Assembly (NCBI GenBank): GCA_021739765.1
Contig: JAIPBD010000002.1
Location: forward strand, 1 to 64,000
Source of the DNA: Melioribacteraceae bacterium
GTDB taxonomy: Bacteria > Bacteroidota > Ignavibacteria > Ignavibacteriales > Melioribacteraceae
DNA length: 64,000 bases
Direction: 5' to 3'
In this document: one piece after another, positions 55,407-64,000 of the stretch
Layout: every line of letters begins with the position of its first letter
How positions within the stretch are numbered: position 1 is the stretch's first letter
Position numbers and translations under genes: made by a program
Notes under the pieces: model-generated
Databases searched by the model: none
Told to the model about the DNA's origin: nothing
What the model saw: the letters and a program-made list of their open reading frames with translations, nothing else

Positions 55407-58400
55407 CTTTTTCCTTTTCAACTTCATCTTCAACTTCTATTTCTTTTGGTTTTTCTTCTTCTTCGAGAATTATACCTTTATATTTCTTAAGGCCGGTTCC
55501 CGCAGGAATCAAATGACCCATTACAACATTTTCTTTCAGACCGGTTAAGTAATCAGTTCGTGCTTCGATTGCAGCATTTGTGAGTACTTTAGTGGTTTCT
55601 TGGAATGACGCAGCTGATATGAAACTTTCGGTAGAAAGAGCAGCCTGTGTTATTCCTAATAAGATATTATCGAAAGTTGCCGGTTCCGCATCTCTAACTT
55701 GCAGCTCTTCTTTCTCTTTTCTTTTTAGGTCAGCCGAGATTTCTCTGTATTTTGACCTTGTAATTAAGAATTGCCCATCTTCAAGTTTAGAACCGCCTTT
55801 ATCCAATACATATACCATATTTCTTATATTTTGATTCTCTTCAATGAATTTAGTTCTATCAACTAAATCATCCTCGATGAAAATCGTGTCGCCCGAGTTA
55901 ATAACTTTTAACTTTTGCAACATTTGTTTTACGATAATTTCAATATGTTTATCATTAATTTTCACACCTTGCAATCTATAAACATCTTGGATTTCATTTA
56001 CCAGATATTCCTGAACCGCATTGGTTCCTTTTATCTTGAGGATTGCATGAGGATCGGTTGGTCCGTCAGTTATTTTTTCACCAGCCGGAATCTCATCACC
56101 TTCTTGAACAAGAATGTGTTTTCCGTAAGGGACGTTGTATACTTTTTGGTCAACGCCGTCCAAGGACTCAACGATAATTTCACGGGATCCTTTTTTCCTA
56201 GCTCCAAATTTTACTATACCCTCGATCTCTGAAACAATTGCAGGATCGTGAGGACTGCGCGCTTCGAATAATTCGGTAACCCTCGGTAAACCACCTGTAA
56301 TATCTCGTGTTTTAGATTGAGATTTTGAAATCTTTGCAAGAACCGTACCCGGTTGAACTGTTTCATTTTCATCGACTGATAAATATGCACCGGTAGGAAG
56401 ATTAAATACCTTTTCATTACCGACTTCATCTCTTACGATTATACTTGGTGTCAATGTTTTATCTTTTGATTCGAGTACAACTTTTTGCACATGGCCCGTT
56501 TGTTCATCGGAAACTTGTTGTAATGTTACATTATCAACTAAATCCGTGAATACTACTTTACCGCCTGCATCTGTAAGAATTACAGCATTGTAGGGATCAT
56601 GATTATAAAGCGGTTCACCTTTCTTAACATCCTGATCTTCATTTACCAATAATTCAGAACCGTATGGAATATCATATCTTTTGATTTGTCTATTATCATC
56701 ATCAAATATACCGATTGAACCTCTACGTCCAAGAACTACTTTTACAGTACCAAAGAAGTCGGTTTTTTCAACAAAATTGATTCTATCGAATTTAATTTTA
56801 CCATCGATAGTAGTTTCAACTTGTGACTGACTGGCAATTCTCGAGGAAGTACCACCCAAGTGAAATGTACGCAATGTTAACTGAGTACCCGGCTCACCAA
56901 TTGATTGAGCAGCAATAATTCCTACAGCTTCTCCAATTTCAACCAATTTACCGGTGGTTAAATTTCTTCCATAACATTTTGCACAAACACCACGTTTGGA
57001 TTCACATGTAAGTACAGTTCTGATATAAACTGAGTCGATATTTGCTTCATCGATAGCTTCGGCAATTTCATCCGTTATCAGTTCGCCATTTTCAATTAGA
57101 ACTTCGTCCGTCTTAGGATCGTAAACATCCTCTTGAGCTGTTCGTCCCGCGATTCTTTCGGCTAAAGGTTCTCTTTCAAGTTCAACATCTTTTAGGGCAG
57201 AGACTTGAACACCCAAAATCGTTCCACAATCATCTTGTGAAACAATTATATCTTGAGCCACATCGCAAAGTCTTCTCGTCAGGTAACCCGCATCGGCTGT
57301 TTTAAGCGCAGTATCCGCCAAACCTTTTCGAGCACCATGAGTTGAAATAAAATACTCAAGTACCGAAAGACCTTCCTTAAAGTTCGCAACGATTGGATTT
57401 TCAATAATTTCACCGGATTGACCCGTTAAACTCTTTTGGGGTTTCATCATCAATCCACGCATACCGGCCAACTGACGCACCTGTTCTTGAGAACCCCGAG
57501 CACCGGAATCAACCATCATGTGTACTGAATTGAATCCACCTTTATCAGTTTTAATTCGGTCCATCAATTTTCGACTAACGTTATTGGTTGTATGAGTCCA
57601 AACGTCAATAATTTTATTATATCTTTCAGCGTCAGTGATAAATCCTTGCTCATGTTCACTCATAATTCCACTAACCTTTTTGTTAGATTCATCTATGAGA
57701 CCCTTCTTCTCATCAGGAATAATCATATCACTATAACTGATTGAGATACCGGCCGCAGTCGCATATCGGTATCCTAATTCTTTCAAATCGTCCAAGAATT
57801 TAGCTGTTCTTTCGTTTCCAATTCTCATGAACATTTTGTAAACGAAACCACTAAAGATCTTTTTGATCAACAGCTCATTAAAATATCCCATTTCGTGAGG
57901 AACGATTCGATTAAATATTACTCGTCCCACGGTGGTTTCAACAAGCTGATCGTTAATATTTACTTTTATTTTAGAGTGTAGTTCAATAATCCGGTTATCA
58001 TAGGCTATTGTAGCTTCTTCGCCATTACTAAATATCAGCCCCTCTCCTTTACCTTCAGATTTTACTTTGGTTAGGTAATAACATCCAAGAACAATATCCT
58101 GTGTAGGAACTACAATAGGCCGACCATTTTGAGGTGAAAGAATATTATGAGATGAAAGCATAAGTAATCCGGCTTCCAGCTGAGCTTCATACGAAAGCGG
58201 AACATGAACAGCCATCTGGTCACCGTCAAAGTCAGCGTTAAACGCTGTACAAACCATCGGGTGAAGTTGAATAGCTTTGCCATCGATTAATTTTGGTTGG
58301 AATGCTTGAATTCCGAGCCTATGCAGCGTTGGGGCACGGTTCAACATTACAGGATGACCAACAATCAACTTTTCGAGAATGTCCCAAATCTCATGATCTT

Positions 58401-59643
58401 TTCTGTCAACAGCTTTTCTCGCACTTTTTACGGTCTTGTAAATACCGCGTTCAATTAGTTTTCTAATGACAAATGGTTTGAATAATTCGACGGCCATATC
58501 TTTCGGAAGTCCGCACTCGTGCAGTTTTAATTCAGGACCGACAACAATTACCGAACGTCCTGAATAATCAACACGTTTACCGAGAAGGTTTTGACGGAAG
58601 CGACCTTGTTTTCCTTTCAGCATATCACTAAGAGATTTTAACGGTCTGTTCCCATCACTTCTAACGGCGCTTGCGCGTCGGGAATTATCAAATAAAGCAT
58701 CAACAGCTTCTTGAAGCATACGTTTTTCGTTACGCAAAATTACTTCAGGCGCTTTAATATCGATTAATCTTTTCAATCTGTTATTTCTAATTATAACTCG
58801 ACGATAAAGATCATTCAAATCACTTGTAGCGAACCTTCCACCTTCCAATGGCACTAAAGGACGAAGTTCCGGTGGAATAATCGGAATGACATTTAAAACC
58901 ATCCACTCCGGTTTGTTCACGAATCGATCTTCTTTATCTCTGAAAGCTTCAAGCACTCTTAATCTTTTTAAGAAATCGTTTCTTTTTTGTTGCGAGTTCT
59001 CAGTTTTAATTGCTGCTTTAAATTGTTTGAACAATCCGTTTACATCTGTTCTTTTAAGCAATTCTTTAACAGCAGGGCCGCCAATCATAGCAACAAATTT
59101 TCTTGGATCATCCGCTTCCAATGAATCATTATCGTGAGGCAAAGAGCCCAAAATTTCAAAATATTGATCTTCTGAAATTAAATCCTTTACTTCCAATCCC
59201 GTAGTACCCGGATTGATAACAACATACGATTCATAGTAAATAACTTTTTCAAGTTCTTTTGTTGTCATTCCAATAATATTACCGATTTTGGAAGGCAACG
59301 CTTTAAAGAACCAGATATGTACAACAGGCACCGCTAAACCAATATGCCCCATTCGTTCGCGTCGAACACTTTTTAACGTAACCTCGACACCACATCTATC
59401 ACAAACGATTCCTTTGTATCGAATTCCTTTGTATTTACCGCACGCACATTCCCAATCCTTTACAGGTCCGAAAATCTTTTCACAAAATAAGCCATCTTTT
59501 TCAGGACGGAACGATCTATAATTAATTGTTTCCGGTTTTGTGACTTCGCCATGTGACCGCGATAAAATATCATCAGGACTTGCCAGACTTATTGTCAGTT
59601 TTTCAATGTGTTTAAATTTATTGTCTTGCGTCCTAACTCTCAT
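55396..59643 (-). CDS. rpoC: RNA polymerase beta' subunit
   Basis: A 1415-residue catalytic subunit. N-terminal zinc site ([20 protein letters not shown]), the catalytic [16 protein letters not shown] with three Mg-binding Asp, the trigger-loop region [18 protein letters not shown], a second zinc site ([13 protein letters not shown]) and [25 protein letters not shown]. It ends in an acidic Glu/Lys-rich tail whose codons form part of the terminator. Confidence 0.97.
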   Translation of the reverse strand: MRVRTQDNKFKHIEKLTISLASPDDILSRSHGEVTKPETINYRSFRPEKDGLFCEKIFGPVKDWECACGKYKGIRYKGIVCDRCGVEVTLKSVRRERMGHIGLAVPVVHIWFFKALPSKIGNIIGMTTKELEKVIYYESYVVINPGTTGLEVKDLISEDQYFEILGSLPHDNDSLEADDPRKFVAMIGGPAVKELLKRTDVNGLFKQFKAAIKTENSQQKRNDFLKRLRVLEAFRDKEDRFVNKPEWMVLNVIPIIPPELRPLVPLEGGRFATSDLNDLYRRVIIRNNRLKRLIDIKAPEVILRNEKRMLQEAVDALFDNSRRASAVRSDGNRPLKSLSDMLKGKQGRFRQNLLGKRVDYSGRSVIVVGPELKLHECGLPKDMAVELFKPFVIRKLIERGIYKTVKSARKAVDRKDHEIWDILEKLIVGHPVMLNRAPTLHRLGIQAFQPKLIDGKAIQLHPMVCTAFNADFDGDQMAVHVPLSYEAQLEAGLLMLSSHNILSPQNGRPIVVPTQDIVLGCYYLTKVKSEGKGEGLIFSNGEEATIAYDNRIIELHSKIKVNINDQLVETTVGRVIFNRIVPHEMGYFNELLIKKIFSGFVYKMFMRIGNERTAKFLDDLKELGYRYATAAGISISYSDMIIPDEKKGLIDESNKKVSGIMSEHEQGFITDAERYNKIIDVWTHTTNNVSRKLMDRIKTDKGGFNSVHMMVDSGARGSQEQVRQLAGMRGLMMKPQKSLTGQSGEIIENPIVANFKEGLSVLEYFISTHGARKGLADTALKTADAGYLTRRLCDVAQDIIVSQDDCGTILGVQVSALKDVELEREPLAERIAGRTAQEDVYDPKTDEVLIENGELITDEIAEAIDEANIDSVYIRTVLTCESKRGVCAKCYGRNLTTGKLVEIGEAVGIIAAQSIGEPGTQLTLRTFHLGGTSSRIASQSQVETTIDGKIKFDRINFVEKTDFFGTVKVVLGRRGSIGIFDDDNRQIKRYDIPYGSELLVNEDQDVKKGEPLYNHDPYNAVILTDAGGKVVFTDLVDNVTLQQVSDEQTGHVQKVVLESKDKTLTPSIIVRDEVGNEKVFNLPTGAYLSVDENETVQPGTVLAKISKSQSKTRDITGGLPRVTELFEARSPHDPAIVSEIEGIVKFGARKKGSREIIVESLDGVDQKVYNVPYGKHILVQEGDEIPAGEKITDGPTDPHAILKIKGTNAVQEYLVNEIQDVYRLQGVKINDKHIEIIVKQMLQKLKVINSGDTIFIEDDLVDRTKFIEENQNIRNMVYVLDKGGSKLEDGQFLITRSKYREISADLKRKEKEELQVRDAEPATFDNILLGITQAALSTESFISAASFQETTKVLTNAAIEARTDYLTGLKENVVMGHLIPAGTGLKKYKGIILEEEEKPKEIEVEDEVEKEKEES

Positions 59644-59679
59644 AGGATTTCTCCTTTAAACTTTATGGAGTAAAATTGT

Positions 59680-62600
59680 TTAGTTAACCTTAATATCAAG
59701 TCCTAATCCTTGCATTTCTTTTATCAGTACATTAAATGCTTCAGGTATATTTGGTTTGGATAAATTTTCGCCTTTAACAATAGATTCGTAAGTCTTTGCT
59801 CTACCGGCGACATCATCCGATTTAACCGTTAATACTTCTTGAAGTACATGTGAGGCGCCATAACCTTCAAGAGCCCACACTTCCATCTCCCCAAATCTCT
59901 GGCCACCGAACTGCGCTTTTCCACCCAACGGTTGTTGAGTGATTAAAGAGTATGGTCCAATAGACCGGGCATGAATCTTATCATCAACCATGTGTCCCAA
60001 TTTCAGCATATAAATATATCCACATGTAACACGCTGATGGAAACGTTCACCGGAGCGACCGTCAACCAACCAAGCTTTACCGCCTTCAGGAAATCCGGAT
60101 TCTTGAAGATAACTTTCAACATCCTGAACGGTAGCACCATCAAAAATTGGTGTTTCAAATTTTACACCTATTTTTTTACCAACCCAGCCTAAAGCCGTTT
60201 CATAAAGCTGTCCAAGGTTCATTCTGGAAGGCACACCAAGTGGATTGAGAATAATATCTACCGGAGTACCATCTTCGTGGTAAGGCATATCTTCAACAGG
60301 AACAATTTTGGCAACAACACCTTTGTTACCATGTCGTCCTGCCATTTTATCACCAACTTGCAACTTACGTTTTTTAGCTACGTACACTTTTGCAAGCTGC
60401 ACAATTCCTGGAGAAAGTTCATCACCACTTTGAATTTTTAATTTTTCTCTTTTATATTCTTCTTCAAGGTCAGCAAGAATAGTAAAGTAATTTCTGAAAA
60501 GAGTTTTTATCAGAAGGTTAGTTTCTTCATCACTAAACCATTCTTGTGTATAGTCCAATTTGGTAACGTCATCTAAAGATTCAAACGCTTCTTCATTTAA
60601 AACCTTTCCATTTCTAAAAACAACGGTTCCATCAAGATCTCTGATACCGGTTGTTGTTTTATCGGTGATGATCGTAATCATCTTTTCAAACAACTTCTTA
60701 TAAATACTTTGTCTATTTATTTTGTATTCGTGTTCAAGGTTTTCTAATTGTTTCTTTTCAAGTTTTTTGGATTCCGGATCCTTTCGTTTTCTACTGAATA
60801 GCCGTGTTTTTATAACGATACCACTCAATCCCGGAGGTGCCTTTAGTGATGCATCTTTTACGTCACCGGCTTTGTCGCCAAAAATTGCTTTCAATAATTT
60901 TTCTTCGGGAGTAGGATCAGTTTCTCCTTTCGGTGTAATTTTACCGATTAGTATATCACCTTCTTTAACATTTGCACCCTCTCTAATGATACCGGTCTCT
61001 GTTAAATTCTTAGTTGCTTCTTCACTAACGTTCGGGATATCGCGAGTTAACTCTTCTTCCCCACGTTTTGTTTCTCTTACCTGAAGTTCAAACTCTTCTA
61101 TATGAATCGAAGTGTATACATCCTCAGCGACTAATTTTTCACTGATAATAATCGCATCCTCGAAGTTATAACCCCTCCACGGCATAAAAGCGACTGAAAC
61201 ATTCTTACCGAGAGCTAATTCACCTTTGTCAATTGCAGGACCATCGGCTAAAACATCACCTTTTTTAATTTTCTGACCGGTTTTCACAATAGGTTTTTGA
61301 TTAAAACATGTCTCTTGATTTGTACCGGAGAATTTCGTTAATGTGTACTCAATTCTTCTGTCATCATCAAAATTAGTTTTTGATTCGAAACTTTCCGGAT
61401 CGACATTGTATTTAGCAATGATTTTATTAGCGTCAGCATATTCTATAACACCATTATCTTCCGCCGAAACTACATTTCTAGAATCACGCGCTATCTTATA
61501 TTCCATACCCGTTCCAACAATCGGAGAATCGGGAATTAATAATGGAACAGCCTGACGCTGCATGTTTGAACCCATCAGGGCTCTGTTAGCATCGTCATGT
61601 TCTAAAAATGGAATCAATGAGGCCGCAGCGCTAACGATTTGTGCAGGTGCAACGTCCATGTACTGTAATTCACTCGGTCGAACAACGGGAAATTCACCTT
61701 TATGACGGCATTTCACTCTTTCATTTATATAATTGCCATTTTCATCAATTGGCGCATTCGCCTGGGCAATTGTAAACTCATCTTCTTGATCAGCACTTAA
61801 ATATTCAACTTTCTTTGTAACAATACCATTTTCAACCTTTCTATACGGAGTTTCTAAAAATCCGTAATTATTTACAGTTGAATAAATGGTTAGAGAAGAA
61901 ATCAACCCAATATTTGGACCTTCAGGAGTTTCGATCGGACATAAGCGGCCATAATGCGAATGGTGAACGTCACGAACTTCAAATCCTGCTCTTTCTCTTG
62001 TTAAACCACCTGGTCCAAGTGCGGAAACTCTTCGTTTATGAGTAAGTTCCGAAAGAGGATTGGTTTGATCCATAAATTGAGAGAGCTGATTGGTACCAAA
62101 AAACGCGTTGATAACACTGCTTATAGTTCGCGCATTTACCAAATCTTGAGGCTGCATATTTTCTTGATCACGCATGTTCATTCGTTCTTTAATTGTTCTA
62201 GCCATTCTGGCTAAACCAACATTATACTGTTGCATTAATTGCTCGCCAACAGTACGAACTCTTCTGTTACCAAGGTGATCGATATCATCAACGTTAACAT
62301 TACCGTTTTTTAAATGAATGATATTTTTCATAATTGAAATAATATCTTCAACGGTTAATACGGTAACTTCTTTAGGAATATCAAGGCCCAATTTATCATT
62401 CATTCTGAAACGACCAACTTCACCTAAATCATATCGTTTTTCGTTAAAGAATAATTTATCAATTAATCCTTGCGCTGTATCTAAATCCGGAGCTTCACCC
62501 GATCTAAGTTGGCGATAAATCGCAAACAAAGCTTCTTCTTTTGTTTGTGAAGTATCCTTTTTTAAGGTATTTAATACCAAATCTTGATCAATTGAAGCAG

Positions 62601-63477
62601 TTGCGGAAATTAATTTAATTTTCTCAACTGAGGACGCTTTAATATTATTTAACACTTCTTCAGTTACTTCACCTTCTTTGGCGACATAGATTTCACCGGT
62701 CTGCATGTCGATCACATCCTCAGAAGCAACTCTTCCGATATGATCTTCGTCCATTTTTTTAACTTCGACTTCTTCTACGAGATTAAATAGATTTAGAATT
62801 TCTTCATCCGATTCATAACCCAAAGCTCTTAAAAGAGTAGTTGAAGGAAATTTTTTCCTACGATCGATATAACAATAGAGAATGTGATTAATATCAGTCG
62901 CGAACTCAACCCAGGAACCGCGAAATGGAATAATTCGAGCCGAATATATTGGCGTACCATTAGGGTGAACAGTTTGAGCAAACGCAACACCGGGCGATCT
63001 ATGTAACTGACTTACAATTACCCGTTCCGCGCCGTTTATTATGAACGTCCCTCTGTTGGTCATAAATGGAAGGTTGCCAAGATAAACTTCTTGTTCAACC
63101 GAATTTACGAACTCATTCGTTTCGTCGTCTTTCGTTGATAACCTTAATTTTGCCTTTAGAGGAGCATTATAGGTCAGCCCTCTTTCTTCACATTCAGGAA
63201 TCGAAAATCTTGGTTTTTCAATATTATATCCAACAAAATCCAATCTATAAAATTCTTTATTATCAAGAATTGGGAAATTTGAACTAAATACAGTCTGAAG
63301 TCCGAAATTTTTTCTTTCATCCGGTCTTACCCGTAGTTGAAGAAAATCTTCGAAGGATTCAACTTGAACATTTAATAAATCCGGAATCTCGATTGCAGAA
63401 GTGATTGAGGAAAAAGAAATTCTATTGTTTTTCTTATTTAACTTCTGTTTTTCCAATCTTTGCCTCCCTTTATTCAA
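59680..63477 (-). CDS. rpoB: RNA polymerase beta subunit
   Basis: A 1265-residue catalytic subunit. The rifampicin-pocket segment [45 protein letters not shown] is fully conserved, so it should be rifampicin-sensitive. Also visible are [52 protein letters not shown] and the C-terminal [19 protein letters not shown]. Thirty-six bases separate it from rpoC. Confidence 0.97.
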   Translation of the reverse strand: MNKGRQRLEKQKLNKKNNRISFSSITSAIEIPDLLNVQVESFEDFLQLRVRPDERKNFGLQTVFSSNFPILDNKEFYRLDFVGYNIEKPRFSIPECEERGLTYNAPLKAKLRLSTKDDETNEFVNSVEQEVYLGNLPFMTNRGTFIINGAERVIVSQLHRSPGVAFAQTVHPNGTPIYSARIIPFRGSWVEFATDINHILYCYIDRRKKFPSTTLLRALGYESDEEILNLFNLVEEVEVKKMDEDHIGRVASEDVIDMQTGEIYVAKEGEVTEEVLNNIKASSVEKIKLISATASIDQDLVLNTLKKDTSQTKEEALFAIYRQLRSGEAPDLDTAQGLIDKLFFNEKRYDLGEVGRFRMNDKLGLDIPKEVTVLTVEDIISIMKNIIHLKNGNVNVDDIDHLGNRRVRTVGEQLMQQYNVGLARMARTIKERMNMRDQENMQPQDLVNARTISSVINAFFGTNQLSQFMDQTNPLSELTHKRRVSALGPGGLTRERAGFEVRDVHHSHYGRLCPIETPEGPNIGLISSLTIYSTVNNYGFLETPYRKVENGIVTKKVEYLSADQEDEFTIAQANAPIDENGNYINERVKCRHKGEFPVVRPSELQYMDVAPAQIVSAAASLIPFLEHDDANRALMGSNMQRQAVPLLIPDSPIVGTGMEYKIARDSRNVVSAEDNGVIEYADANKIIAKYNVDPESFESKTNFDDDRRIEYTLTKFSGTNQETCFNQKPIVKTGQKIKKGDVLADGPAIDKGELALGKNVSVAFMPWRGYNFEDAIIISEKLVAEDVYTSIHIEEFELQVRETKRGEEELTRDIPNVSEEATKNLTETGIIREGANVKEGDILIGKITPKGETDPTPEEKLLKAIFGDKAGDVKDASLKAPPGLSGIVIKTRLFSRKRKDPESKKLEKKQLENLEHEYKINRQSIYKKLFEKMITIITDKTTTGIRDLDGTVVFRNGKVLNEEAFESLDDVTKLDYTQEWFSDEETNLLIKTLFRNYFTILADLEEEYKREKLKIQSGDELSPGIVQLAKVYVAKKRKLQVGDKMAGRHGNKGVVAKIVPVEDMPYHEDGTPVDIILNPLGVPSRMNLGQLYETALGWVGKKIGVKFETPIFDGATVQDVESYLQESGFPEGGKAWLVDGRSGERFHQRVTCGYIYMLKLGHMVDDKIHARSIGPYSLITQQPLGGKAQFGGQRFGEMEVWALEGYGASHVLQEVLTVKSDDVAGRAKTYESIVKGENLSKPNIPEAFNVLIKEMQGLGLDIKVN

Positions 63478-63496
63478 AGGTGATTAATAATGTAAC

Positions 63497-63533
63497 AAAG
63501 TGGTAGAGCAGAAATATTCCGCAATACCACTTT
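63497..63533 (-). terminator. Hairpin between rplL and rpoB (likely attenuator or processing site)
   Basis: On the minus strand AAAGTGGTA (63525-63533) pairs perfectly with TACCACTTT (63497-63505), with an inner GCGGAA/TTCTGC stem (one G-U). The following sequence TGTTACATTATT is only weakly T-rich, so termination would be partial. In E. coli the same gap holds a partial terminator and an RNase III site that lower rpoBC relative to rplL. Confidence 0.6.
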
Positions 63534-63563
63534 AATTTTTAGAACTAAATTAGGGTAAGAATC

Positions 63564-63938
63564 TTACTTCAACTCTACGGTTGCGCCAGCTTCTTCTAAT
63601 TCTTTTTTAAGTTTTTCAGCGTCTTCTTTCGAGGCAGCTTCTTTGATTGCTTTAGGAGCAGTGTCAACTAAATCTTTGGCTTCTTTCAAACCAAGACCGG
63701 TCGCTGCACGAACAACTTTAATAACGTTGATTTTTTTATCGCCAACGCCTGCTAAAATTACATCGAATTCAGTTTGCTCTTCAACCGGAGCCGCTGCTTC
63801 ACCACCACCGGCTGCCATCATCATTGGAGCCGCTGCGGTTACACCGAATTCTTCTTCTAAAGCTGTTTTTAATTCTGAAGCTTCTACTAACGTAAGAAGT
63901 TTAATTTTTTCTACTAATTCTGATACTTTTTCTGACAT
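63564..63938 (-). CDS. rplL: Ribosomal protein L7/L12 (bL12)
   Basis: A 124-residue stalk protein: N-terminal dimerisation helix region, an Ala/Gly/Met-rich hinge ([20 protein letters not shown]) and the factor-binding C-terminal domain [45 protein letters not shown]. Present in multiple copies per ribosome, consistent with a processing or attenuation site after it. Confidence 0.96.
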   Translation of the reverse strand: MSEKVSELVEKIKLLTLVEASELKTALEEEFGVTAAAPMMMAAGGGEAAAPVEEQTEFDVILAGVGDKKINVIKVVRAATGLGLKEAKDLVDTAPKAIKEAASKEDAEKLKKELEEAGATVELK

Positions 63939-63970
63939 TTTATTTGTCCCCTTTGATTTTAAAATTTGAC

Positions 63971-64000
63971 CTATGCGGCTTTCTTTTTACTTATTTCATC
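63971..64000 (-). CDS. rplJ: Ribosomal protein L10 (uL10), 3' end only
   Basis: Ten minus-strand codons running off the window edge: DEISKKKAA followed by TAG (63971-63973). The position 32 bases upstream of rplL, the reading direction and the polar Lys/Ala ending fit the C-terminus of L10. The call rests mainly on the conserved rplJ-rplL order. Confidence 0.6.
   Translation of the reverse strand, partial: DEISKKKAA

Overview
The window reads as a chromosomal segment of an AT-rich member of the Ignavibacteria (Bacteroidota/Chlorobi side). This is inferred from a C-terminal type IX secretion sorting domain with the NYPNPFNP signature, a short Bacteroidota-type primary sigma factor without region 1.1, a GldC homologue, bacilliredoxin-like (YtxJ) proteins, and families typical of that group (DUF2911, DUF1579, PIG-L proteins of over 800 residues). 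Unlike many Bacteroidia, several genes here have strong Shine-Dalgarno sequences and TTG or GTG starts.

Layout. 1-2050: a gene-poor stretch with three copies of a structured intergenic repeat around a YqaA-type membrane protein and a GNAT acetyltransferase. 2050-10404: envelope and secreted proteins, namely a large composite T9SS cargo, a DUF1579 protein, a run of small lipoprotein or membrane genes of unknown function, a TPR protein, two tandem YtxJ paralogues and an FKBP-TPR isomerase. 10654-12107: thioredoxin and the primary sigma factor. 12148-20722 (minus strand): a sodium:solute symporter with a tiny membrane partner and a PIG-L deacetylase, a DUF2911-TPR protein, an M14 peptidase and GldC. 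20919-22418: a cysteine-desulfurase-like class V aminotransferase.

22439-30062 is a complete tryptophan operon (trpE-G-D-C-F, a DAHP synthase, trpB-A). It is preceded by what appears to be a classical ribosome-mediated attenuator: a 25-codon leader peptide with three consecutive Trp codons inside a Tyr/Phe-rich run, a competing antiterminator pairing, and an intrinsic terminator before trpE. This is the most interesting regulatory find in the window. A cyclophilin lipoprotein follows.

30919-35347 (minus) holds nuoABCDEF only, closed by a terminator. engB lies at 35451-36026. 36088-63938 (minus) is the rplL-rpoBC / str / S10 / spc / alpha block in standard order. It ends at rplQ, contains a tRNA-Gln between rplR and rpsE, and is broken by a hairpin between rplL and rpoB, a terminator overlapping the rpoC stop followed by a strong promoter for rpsL, and a terminator between tuf and rpsJ. 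The last 30 bases are probably the 3' end of rplJ.

No CRISPR array, rRNA, transposase or prophage gene was seen.
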